A stretch of DNA of 6,907 nucleotides, from NCBI GenBank assembly GCA_020435185.1, contig JAGRAA010000095.1, forward strand, positions 1-6,907, read 5' to 3'. This document shows positions 1-5,897 of this stretch, in pieces. Made by a program: the position numbers and the translations under genes. Under the pieces are notes generated by a model. That model worked only from the letters and a program-made list of their open reading frames with translations. It was not told the origin of the DNA and made no database searches. Origin of the DNA: Bdellovibrionales bacterium. Its GTDB lineage: Bacteria > Bdellovibrionota > Bdellovibrionia > Bdellovibrionales > UBA1609. Numbering within the stretch: the stretch's first letter is position 1; every line of letters starts with the position of its first letter.

Positions 1-1432
1 CGCCCCAGCCATTAGTCTTTTGTAAGTAATATTCTTTTCTAAAAGTTAAAGTGCTTATTTTATTTTCGTCCACATTTGTATAATTTAAGTCATAGGCATG
101 AGTTGTAGATTTTTTATAATCTTTAAAAAGATCAACCCCTAAAATTGAGAGTGAGAGCACACCTGTGACAGATCCTTTTAATGTTTTAGTATGGGATGAT
201 TTTTCTCTTTGGCTAGAGTAGAAATGACTCTCTTTATCCTTTGAACGCCAAATAAGCTCTTCTTCTGAACTTGTGCTATTGATCCCCCACAAGAAAAAGT
301 AAAAATCAAAGTCATGAGTTTTTAAGCGCGACTCTTCATAATGATCAAGGTGTCGAGCGACAAACTCATCCTCTATACTATTCGAATTTACTGCTCCTAT
401 TAATTTCTTGTGTTCAATCCCATTTAGCTCATACTGTATGAGCTCTGAAACAGGAAATCTGTATACACTTGTTAAAGATTTTTCATAAGAGAATTGATAT
501 TCAAACTTCAGTAAAGTAATTTTTAGAAGATTAAAAAAGTCTAAAGCCAAATTTGCTTCAGCTCCAAAGAAAGCATTCGTTTTATTGTTAAACTTCAATA
601 TTAAATCAAAATCTCGATAAACAGAGGAGTTTGTCTCATTTAAACTCAATTTGGTTTCACTTATTTTTTCTACTCCACCAAGTACAGCCGCAGATAAATC
701 TAAACCTTTATAAATAGGCAGATGAACTGCCCCTCCAGCATGTATTGAAAAATAATCTTTCTTAGAAATCGAATCTCCAGGCCACATAGCCTGGTATAGT
801 GCTCCATGAAATACTGCCGGACTTAAAAATAACTTAGAAGAATCTAGCGAAATGCCTTCTTCATAACTACTTACAGAATGGATATACTCATATTGCCTAT
901 TAAAACTCAATCCAGCAAAAGCCTTTAATTGAGCTTGCTCGATACGAATCGCGCCTTGATCAGACAAAGACTCCAAAAACGTTTTTGCGTTCACTGAAAA
1001 TAAAATAAGATCATGAACTTCCCATTTAGAATTTGTGGTAGAAGGGATCACTTGACGATCAGCTATGACCGACACTACTCCAAGGGGTTTTTGCCAAGTG
1101 AAGCCTGACATGTTTTTCACACCTAAATTAAAGTCTTTTGATCTATTTAGAGTATTCCCTATAAGTTCCTGGCCAATCTCTTGATGATACTTCTCCATAT
1201 ATTCCATAACTTGTTCATACAAAGGAGATTTTTCAAATTGAATATCTTGTGGAGAGTTTGACACAGGAACAATTCCCTGAGAGAAGACCAATCCTTTTGG
1301 CAGTTCTTTCACTTTGTCTTGTTTTTGGTAGAGTTGCTGTAACTTCACTTCATCGACTTGAAAACTTGAAAACTCTGAAGCAAATAGAGGCAAGCCATAA
1401 AATACCAGAAAAATCAGATAGCCTATCTTCAT
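1..1432 (-). CDS. Exported protein of unknown function (C-terminus beyond window)
   Basis: An uninterrupted minus-strand frame runs from an ATG at 1432 to the window edge, giving 477 residues with no stop, so the C-terminus is missing. The start is supported by a GAGGGAG Shine-Dalgarno sequence six bases upstream. Residues 1-18 look like a Sec signal peptide: Lys2, a hydrophobic core, then PLFA with likely cleavage before Ser19. The mature part begins with a polar, probably helical stretch (about 24-95). From about 225 onward there are many alternating polar/aromatic stretches (around 228-252, 273-316, 374-384 and 418-435) that suggest beta strands. This would fit a periplasmic or outer-membrane beta-rich protein, but I recognise no family. 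It is separated from the upstream operon by 172 bp with a terminator-like hairpin and is probably transcribed on its own. The coding call is firm; location is inferred; function is unknown. Confidence 0.85.
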   Translation of the reverse strand, partial: MKIGYLIFLVFYGLPLFASEFSSFQVDEVKLQQLYQKQDKVKELPKGLVFSQGIVPVSNSPQDIQFEKSPLYEQVMEYMEKYHQEIGQELIGNTLNRSKDFNLGVKNMSGFTWQKPLGVVSVIADRQVIPSTTNSKWEVHDLILFSVNAKTFLESLSDQGAIRIEQAQLKAFAGLSFNRQYEYIHSVSSYEEGISLDSSKLFLSPAVFHGALYQAMWPGDSISKKDYFSIHAGGAVHLPIYKGLDLSAAVLGGVEKISETKLSLNETNSSVYRDFDLILKFNNKTNAFFGAEANLALDFFNLLKITLLKFEYQFSYEKSLTSVYRFPVSELIQYELNGIEHKKLIGAVNSNSIEDEFVARHLDHYEESRLKTHDFDFYFFLWGINSTSSEEELIWRSKDKESHFYSSQREKSSHTKTLKGSVTGVLSLSILGVDLFKDYKKSTTHAYDLNYTNVDENKISTLTFRKEYYLQKTNGWG

Positions 1433-1438
1433 AAATAT

Positions 1439-1445
1439 CTCCCTC
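1439..1445 (-). promoter_or_regulatory. Ribosome binding site of the exported-protein gene
   Basis: On the minus strand GAGGGAG lies six bases before the ATG at 1432. It is one of the better Shine-Dalgarno matches in the window and fixes the start directly before a good signal peptide. Confidence 0.7.
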
Positions 1446-1501
1446 AAAGAGACTATCGACAAAGGTCTAGGCAAACTTGAATATATTATTAATTTTAAAT
1501 A

Positions 1502-1532
1502 GTTATAGAGTAAAAGCGAAAAAAAATGTAAA
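1502..1532 (-). promoter_or_regulatory. Possible promoter for the exported-protein gene
   Basis: On the minus strand TTTACA (1532-1527) and TATAAC (1507-1502) resemble -35 and -10 boxes with a long 19-bp spacer, about 70 bases before the ATG at 1432. The region is very AT-rich, so chance matches are common. A second arrangement, TTTACT followed 17 bases later by TAATAA, also exists nearby. A promoter is expected in this gap because the gene follows a terminator-like hairpin; the exact boxes are a guess. Confidence 0.3.
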
Positions 1533-1572
1533 TTCTGTGATCAATTTCTGATAGCAAAAAAAGTGTAAAATA

Positions 1573-1605
1573 AAAAAGAGTTTATCTTTTGGACATCCTC
1601 TTTTT
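1573..1605 (-). terminator. Terminator-like hairpin after the six-gene operon
   Basis: In the minus-strand transcript AAAAAGAG pairs with CTCTTTTT as a perfect 8-bp stem with a 17-nt loop, followed by further T-rich sequence (TATTTT). It starts at the hydrolase stop codon (TGA, 1607-1605). The stem has only three G-C pairs and the loop is large, so termination may be weak. The A/T symmetry means it could also act on the plus strand, but no plus-strand gene approaches it. Confidence 0.5.
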
Positions 1606-2450
1606 CATTGTAACAAAAAAGCCTCTATGGATTTTATTACCTCTTTACTATCTTTTTTGCCTTCAATTTCAAACTGATGATTTAATCTAGAATCTAAAGG
1701 CCATCGCTTTAAAGTAAAATTGGAGTTATGTCTTATCAGTTCATCAATCCTCTCCACATTGACAGCTTTGTCACACTCAGAATGCAAAATCATACCTTTT
1801 ACGTGCGCAAGATCTTTAAAAATATTTAATTGCTCCCCCATTCTAATCACTTTACGAACGCTTTTAAGTGGGAATTGAGTTCCAAATCTCTCCGGAGAAC
1901 TCATTAAAGATTTCAAATCTGGATTATGGCTTAGAGCATATAAAAATTTAAAACTTACACTATCAAATAAATAACTCATACTCTTTAAAAATGTCGAATC
2001 TACTTTGCTATAAGGCCCTAAGAAAGGAGCTAACAACAACACCTCGTGATCGACTTGCTTGTGAGCCTGACAATAATATAAAATCAACGTGGCTCCGAAA
2101 GAGTGACCTATCAATTTTATTCTTCGAAACTCAGTAGATAAAAGCTTACAAACGTCAGCAAGAGCCATAGTCCAATCTTTTTCTGTCACACTATTTGAAT
2201 CTATAGGTGCATTTGCAAAACCAGGAAGACACAAAGAATAGCTGCTCCAACCCGATTGATGAGCTACCTTCGCGATCCATCCCATTTCTTCAGCATTAGA
2301 ATTGAATCCATGAACTAAAACTACGCATTCATCTTTTGAATTTCTACTTAAGTTACTAATAACAGATTGAGGGCCAAGCTCAACACCGAGATGGCTATTC
2401 CAATTCTTTTCTGATTGAAGTAAGCGATCTTCAAGGGGATAACTCTTCAT
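1605..2450 (-). CDS. Alpha/beta hydrolase (serine esterase/lysophospholipase-like)
   Basis: This 281-residue protein has the signs of an alpha/beta-hydrolase-fold enzyme. The strand-turn VVLVHGF (43-49) supplies the oxyanion-hole region, GHSFG (115-119) is the nucleophile elbow with Ser117, Asp227 in SECDKAV is the likely acid, and His258 in LNHQF is the likely base. Triad order and spacing are normal. Residues about 145-205 form the variable cap. No signal peptide is visible, so it is probably cytoplasmic. The overall look recalls small carboxylesterases and monoacylglycerol lipases, but the substrate cannot be told from sequence. The ATG at 2450 lies three bases after the stop of the LiaF-like gene, with no clear Shine-Dalgarno, so translation is probably coupled. 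It is the last gene of the operon. Fold and triad are confident; the specific reaction is open. Confidence 0.85.
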   Translation of the reverse strand: MKSYPLEDRLLQSEKNWNSHLGVELGPQSVISNLSRNSKDECVVLVHGFNSNAEEMGWIAKVAHQSGWSSYSLCLPGFANAPIDSNSVTEKDWTMALADVCKLLSTEFRRIKLIGHSFGATLILYYCQAHKQVDHEVLLLAPFLGPYSKVDSTFLKSMSYLFDSVSFKFLYALSHNPDLKSLMSSPERFGTQFPLKSVRKVIRMGEQLNIFKDLAHVKGMILHSECDKAVNVERIDELIRHNSNFTLKRWPLDSRLNHQFEIEGKKDSKEVIKSIEAFLLQ

Positions 2451-2453
2451 CGT

Positions 2454-3041
2454 CTATCTTTCGATGAAGCGGATACTACCAAATACAGCGTTGGCTTTGA
2501 TTCTTATTTTGTATTTTGCATTTTTCGCGGCATCATTTTCGTAGGTAAAATTACCAAAGGCATTCAAGTTTTTAGCTGGTAGCTTGATCTCAGCAAAAGC
2601 GCTGCTAGACTCGACGAGAAGAGGAAAGTTTTGTGGCACAAATACTTTCGTCTCTCCAAATACAGTATTAATTTTTACATTCACATCACTGTCATTCAGT
2701 GCGATTTCTTTTAAGTCTAGCTCGCTACTTCCAAAAATTGTGTCAAAATTCTTAGATGTTTTTTCCTCGTGATCTTCAAAATCATCTTCTTTATCCGCAG
2801 ATGACTCAAAGTCTTTTTTATTTTCTTTTTGATGAAATGAAAATTGAGTCTGACCAAAGATGGCTTGATTATGGGTCACATGACGTTTTATACCCATATG
2901 AAAACCTCCAAAAATAGTCTTCACACCCAAATAGATAAAAAAGACACCTAAAAAAATTCTGAATAGCGGCACATTAATCGCGAATACGTGTTCGACGATC
3001 AGTGAAAGTCCCAAAGCTAATAATAAAACACCCCAAAACAT
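2454..3041 (-). CDS. LiaF-like membrane protein
   Basis: This 195-residue protein has two N-terminal membrane helices (about 2-20 and 24-45) of the kind seen in LiaI/LiaF-like proteins. A charged, mostly acidic linker follows (about 71-98). The C-terminal domain (about 99-195) matches the cell-wall-active-antibiotics-response LiaF C-terminal fold by its repeated aliphatic-Phe-Gly turns: IFG (61-63), IFG (102-104), VFG (127-129), AFA (148-150), AFG (161-163) and VFG (187-189), each followed by a short beta-like stretch. In Bacillus, LiaF restrains the LiaRS envelope-stress two-component system. No sensor kinase or regulator is in this window, so that role cannot be transferred. The start lies six bases after the divIVA stop without an obvious Shine-Dalgarno, consistent with coupling. 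The domain is likely an inner-membrane-anchored beta structure; its function here is unknown. Alternative: a generic DUF5668/DUF2154-type protein. Confidence 0.75.
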   Translation of the reverse strand: MFWGVLLLALGLSLIVEHVFAINVPLFRIFLGVFFIYLGVKTIFGGFHMGIKRHVTHNQAIFGQTQFSFHQKENKKDFESSADKEDDFEDHEEKTSKNFDTIFGSSELDLKEIALNDSDVNVKINTVFGETKVFVPQNFPLLVESSSAFAEIKLPAKNLNAFGNFTYENDAAKNAKYKIRIKANAVFGSIRFIER

Positions 3042-3047
3042 ATTAGA

Positions 3048-3623
3048 CTACAAATCTATACTTGGACTCTTAATAGCCGTATTCACTGCCTCATGGACCT
3101 TAGATTTTACATCCATCTCTTGGGTTCTTTGATGAGAAGCAGACATTTCCATATTTGGAACTTCCGGGTTTGGCATCACTTCTCTTCCTTGACTAAGCAT
3201 AGTTAAATGAGACTGAACTAAAGCCTTAAGATTGTTTTCAAACTGCATTCGAACGCGTTTTAAGGTAGAAATCTCTTCATAAATCTTTTTCAAAGAATCT
3301 CTCGCATCAGCAATAATAAGCTCTGCTTTGTGTTCAGCATCCCCAATTATAATTTTCGCCTCACGTTCGGCATCTTTTTGCAAATTTTCAGACATTTTTG
3401 TCGCTGTAGTAATAGTCTGCTTAAGTAATTCGTCTCTTTCTCGAAACTCATTAATACTCACTTCTTTGTCTCGAATATGCTCTTTAAGTTGATTTCTATC
3501 ACGAATCAAAGCTTCCATTTCGTCGGCGACTTCGCGCAAAAAAGTCATCACTTCGTTGGCGTCAAATCCCATCATTTTTCTAGAAAATGTTTTATGAGCA
3601 ATATCAATTGGAGCTATTTTCAT
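3048..3623 (-). CDS. divIVA: DivIVA-family polar/septal scaffold protein
   Basis: DivIVA proteins bind curved membrane at poles and septa and recruit partners. The frame is open upstream to a TTG at 3689, but the start chosen is the ATG at 3623. It has GGGGAGG four bases upstream and begins MKIAPIDIAHKTFS, the family's usual N-terminus. The resulting protein has 191 residues. Residues 1-29 carry the membrane-binding segment with KTFSRKMMGFD and the following NEVMTFL. A long coiled coil with heptad spacing runs from about 31 to 144, and the tail (about 145-191) is polar and Met/Pro-rich. In B. subtilis DivIVA the loop residues Phe17 and Arg18 contact the membrane; here both positions are Met. 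It sits between proC and the LiaF-like gene, as in other yggS/proC/divIVA sets. In Bdellovibrio, DivIVA has been linked to progeny cell shape. Family assignment is strong. Confidence 0.93.
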   Translation of the reverse strand: MKIAPIDIAHKTFSRKMMGFDANEVMTFLREVADEMEALIRDRNQLKEHIRDKEVSINEFRERDELLKQTITTATKMSENLQKDAEREAKIIIGDAEHKAELIIADARDSLKKIYEEISTLKRVRMQFENNLKALVQSHLTMLSQGREVMPNPEVPNMEMSASHQRTQEMDVKSKVHEAVNTAIKSPSIDL

Positions 3624-3626
3624 CTT

Positions 3627-3633
3627 TCCTCCC
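3627..3633 (-). promoter_or_regulatory. Ribosome binding site deciding the divIVA start
   Basis: The minus strand reads GGGGAGGAAAG directly before the ATG at 3623, the strongest Shine-Dalgarno match in the operon. It supports the 191-residue DivIVA over the 213-residue version from the upstream TTG. Confidence 0.8.
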
Positions 3634-3707
3634 CAGGCCCTGACAATAAGTCCGGTATTTAGATTAGCTTGGTCCTCAAACAGGATCAAGCCTTTGTCTT
3701 CATTAGA

Positions 3708-3736
3708 ATTTGATAAAACTAATGATTTCTTCTCAA
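3708..3736 (-). promoter_or_regulatory. Possible internal promoter for divIVA
   Basis: In the 126-bp gap between proC and divIVA the minus strand has TTGAGA (3736-3731; 5/6 to TTGACA) and TCAAAT (3713-3708; 4/6 to TATAAT) separated by exactly 17 bp. This would give a leader of roughly 75-80 nt before the divIVA ATG. It would let divIVA, the LiaF-like gene and the hydrolase be expressed apart from maf-yggS-proC. The match is by eye only. Confidence 0.35.
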
Positions 3737-3749
3737 ACTAGACCAACGT

Positions 3750-4595
3750 CTAATCTCCATTATTTAACCCTAAACTACGGTCTCGCAAAACCGCCTTTTC
3801 AAAACTATACCGTAGAGCTCGCTCTACCTCTAACTCACGCATTGACTCTAATCCTGCATGAGTGACACCTTTTTTAGACACAACCTGTCTCTGTAAATCC
3901 TCAATACTTGTTTCTTCTTGCTGAGAGGCCAAAAGAGCCCCTCCTAAAAAAGTTTCCACAGTGATTTTTCTCGCTTCTTCCGAAGAAAACCCATGCTCCT
4001 CTAACCACTCTTGCCAATACATCATCAGTTCAAAAACAAACCCAATACCGCTGCCACTGGCCACCGTAAGGGCCTCAAACTCCTCTCCTTCTTCTATTTT
4101 CACTACATACCCAAGAGGATTCAAAAACTGACAAATAAGATCTTCATAAACCTCAGCCGCCTTAGTAAGACAATATCCAACCACCGCTTGGTTAATTTTA
4201 GCAGGGGTATTTGGCATTATTCTTACGATATTCTTGACGTCGGGGATCAGTTTATTGATCTGCTTTAAAGTAATCCCTGCCGCTAAACTTATAAACATTT
4301 TCTCACTCGTAAAAGACTTAGCAATGGGTTCAAAAGCATCGACAAAGTCTTGAGGTTTCATGCCTGCAAAAATAACATCACATTCGTCAACTAACTCCTC
4401 ATTCGTTCTATAGGAGTTCACTCCATACTTAGCTTTAACCTTTTCCAGCTTGCCTTCAGAGCGGTTAGTCACAAAAATCATTTCGGGCTTCAATGTATTT
4501 GAATCAATTAAAGCCTTTATTATCGCCGTTGCCATATTTCCGACACCGACAAATCCAATTTTTATTTTGTCCACACGATTTAACAATAATGACAT
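3750..4595 (-). CDS. proC: Pyrroline-5-carboxylate reductase (ProC), divergent motifs
   Basis: ProC reduces 1-pyrroline-5-carboxylate to L-proline with NAD(P)H in the cytoplasm. The 281 residues show an N-terminal Rossmann domain with GFVGVGNMA (14-22), NRS (44-46; the Arg-Ser favours NADPH), the MPNTPA loop (127-132), and a C-terminal helical dimer domain. Length is slightly above the usual 260-275 because of a short N-terminal extension. Two motifs depart from family habit: SGSGPAY is SGSGIGF here (180-186), and the signature usually written SPGGTT reads SKKGVT (240-245). Thr245, matching the catalytic threonine, is kept. The ATG at 4595 follows the yggS TGA directly and has AGGAG five bases upstream. 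The yggS-proC pairing is widespread and supports the call. A ProC-like paralogue with altered activity, such as a ComER-type protein, is the main alternative. Confidence 0.9.
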   Translation of the reverse strand: MSLLLNRVDKIKIGFVGVGNMATAIIKALIDSNTLKPEMIFVTNRSEGKLEKVKAKYGVNSYRTNEELVDECDVIFAGMKPQDFVDAFEPIAKSFTSEKMFISLAAGITLKQINKLIPDVKNIVRIMPNTPAKINQAVVGYCLTKAAEVYEDLICQFLNPLGYVVKIEEGEEFEALTVASGSGIGFVFELMMYWQEWLEEHGFSSEEARKITVETFLGGALLASQQEETSIEDLQRQVVSKKGVTHAGLESMRELEVERALRYSFEKAVLRDRSLGLNNGD

Positions 4596-5297
4596 TCATG
4601 CTCCTCTCGAGCCGAGCAGTGAGGTTCCTAATCGAATTATGGTTGCTCCGTTGATTACGGCACTTTCATAATCATGACTTGTTCCCATAGAAAGTTCATC
4701 AAAATTTTTTAACTCATTGAATTTTTTTCGAATCTTATTTCTCCATTCACAACAACTTTTAAAGACCAACCCACTCGATTCGCCTTCAAAATCCAACGGA
4801 GGCATAGTCATTAATCCACAAAGATCAAGCCCTTTTAAAGGCAATAGCCGCTCGACAAAATTCATCAAATTTTCTTCTAAAACGCCACCCTTTGAAACTT
4901 CTTTAGCAATATTGACTTGTATGAGAATCCTCTGCTGCACCCCCAAGAGTACAGCCCTCTCAGAAATTTCTTTAGCCATTTCAAAATCATCTATACTATG
5001 AATTAAGCTAACACGGCCGACAATTTTCTTGATTTTATTTTTTTGTAAATGCCCTATAAAATGCCACTCTATATCTAAATTACCCAACTGGCTTTGTTTT
5101 TCTAAAAGTTCTTGAACATAATTTTCGCCAAAAGCTTGTAATCCAGCCTCATAGGCCATTTTAATCGTTTCAATAGACTGTTTCTTGCTGACCGCTAAGA
5201 TCAAAACCCTGTCATTTCTAGAATTATTCTTTGAGCTTATCTTTGAAATTCTTTTTTCTATAATGCTTAAATTATTCGCAACAAAGTTTCCAGCCAT
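4596..5297 (-). CDS. yggS: YggS/PLPBP-type pyridoxal phosphate homeostasis protein
   Basis: This family (YggS, YlmE, human PLPBP) binds pyridoxal 5'-phosphate on a single-domain TIM barrel and maintains free PLP and amino/keto-acid balance without known catalytic activity. The start chosen is the ATG at 5297, giving 233 residues as against 234 in E. coli YggS; a TTG at 5318 would only add seven residues. Visible motifs are LAVSK with the PLP lysine Lys38 (36 in E. coli), FGENYVQE (56-63), WHFIG (78-82), HSID (100-103), SMGTSHD (203-209) and RLGTSLLG (222-229), the last two forming the phosphate-binding end. The gene overlaps the 3' end of maf by 26 bp and its TGA abuts the proC start codon, so translation is probably coupled. 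Its Shine-Dalgarno (CAGG, nine bases upstream) is weak. Family assignment is strong. Confidence 0.94.
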   Translation of the reverse strand: MAGNFVANNLSIIEKRISKISSKNNSRNDRVLILAVSKKQSIETIKMAYEAGLQAFGENYVQELLEKQSQLGNLDIEWHFIGHLQKNKIKKIVGRVSLIHSIDDFEMAKEISERAVLLGVQQRILIQVNIAKEVSKGGVLEENLMNFVERLLPLKGLDLCGLMTMPPLDFEGESSGLVFKSCCEWRNKIRKKFNELKNFDELSMGTSHDYESAVINGATIIRLGTSLLGSRGA

Positions 5298-5868
5298 GAT
5301 TTTTAACCTGCAATTCAAAAAGTTCTAATGGAAAGCCAATAACATTGGAGAGAGAACCATTTACACGCTTTACAAATTTTCGAGCCTCACCCTGAATTCC
5401 ATAGGAACCCGCCTTATCCATAGGCTCACCGCTTCGTACATATTCTAAAATTTCTTCTTCTGAAAGATCTCTAAACTCAACAAAAGTCTCGTCAGAATAA
5501 ATAAAATATTGATCAACACTCGAGTCATATATACAAAACGCCGTTATAACGCTATGCGTTTTTGAAGATAAGAGACTCAAAATTTCTACTGCTTCAGAAA
5601 AATTTTTCGGCTTACCCAATATAGTCTTCTCATAGGCCACCAATGTGTCTGCGGTAATAACTAAATTATCTTTTAATTTCAATAAGTTATTCGAGTTCAC
5701 ATAGGACTTCGCCTTAAGTCTGGCAAGACTCTCGGCATTTTCTCGTGCATTTAGGTTTTCGTTAATTATTTCCGATACTTTTACATGATCGATAGTGAAT
5801 TTAAAGCCAGCCTCTTCCAGCAAAAGTTTTCGCCGCGGAGAGGACGAAACGAGAATAAAATTTTTCAT
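5272..5868 (-). CDS. maf: Maf-family nucleoside triphosphate pyrophosphatase (YhdE type)
   Basis: Maf proteins hydrolyse non-canonical and some canonical NTPs to the monophosphate and pyrophosphate. In Bacillus, Maf overproduction blocks septation. The start chosen is the ATG at 5868, which places SSSPRRK at 8-14 as in known members and gives 198 residues; an upstream TTG at 5898 would add an unconserved ten residues. Other motifs are the ADT with the key Asp74, GKP (85-87), the GEPMDKAGSYGIQG block (137-150) and NGSLSNVIGFP (160-170). PRR rather than PWR, together with the DKAG...YGIQG block, points to the YhdE branch (dTTP/UTP pyrophosphatase) rather than the YceF (m7GTP) branch. It heads the minus-strand operon. 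Its start codon is only 29 bp from that of divergent tadC, so its promoter must reach into the tadC coding sequence. No strong Shine-Dalgarno is seen. Confidence 0.93.
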   Translation of the reverse strand: MKNFILVSSSPRRKLLLEEAGFKFTIDHVKVSEIINENLNARENAESLARLKAKSYVNSNNLLKLKDNLVITADTLVAYEKTILGKPKNFSEAVEILSLLSSKTHSVITAFCIYDSSVDQYFIYSDETFVEFRDLSEEEILEYVRSGEPMDKAGSYGIQGEARKFVKRVNGSLSNVIGFPLELFELQVKNHGWKLCCE

Positions 5869-5886
5869 GGACTCAATAAACCACAC

Positions 5887-5893
5887 AAGGTGG
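5887..5893 (+). promoter_or_regulatory. Ribosome binding site of tadC
   Basis: AAGGTGG lies four bases before the ATG at 5898 and supports that start. It occupies much of the 29-bp divergent gap with maf. Confidence 0.65.
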
Positions 5894-5897
5894 CTCA

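Noticed and set aside
1249..1434. A 61-residue plus-strand open frame
   Set aside because: It lies antisense within the start of the exported-protein gene, and its sequence shows no family features or Shine-Dalgarno.
1536..1551. CRP-like site (TGTGA-N6-TCTGA) upstream of the exported-protein gene
   Set aside because: Only the first half-site matches the E. coli consensus, and the second matches 3 of 5. In AT-rich DNA this is expected by chance.
1433..1604. Small RNA or tRNA gene in the 172-bp gap
   Set aside because: No cloverleaf or stable GC-rich structure is visible; only the terminator-like hairpin and AT-rich promoter-like sequence are seen.
3624..3689. A 22-residue N-terminal extension of DivIVA from a TTG at 3689
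   Set aside because: The extension lacks family similarity, begins at a TTG with no Shine-Dalgarno, and the ATG at 3623 has a strong Shine-Dalgarno and the conserved N-terminus.
4011..4268. An 85-residue plus-strand open frame
   Set aside because: It is wholly antisense to the conserved core of proC and has no recognisable features.
4717..5001. A 94-residue plus-strand open frame
   Set aside because: It is antisense to conserved yggS sequence; its length is explained by the codon pattern of the opposite strand.
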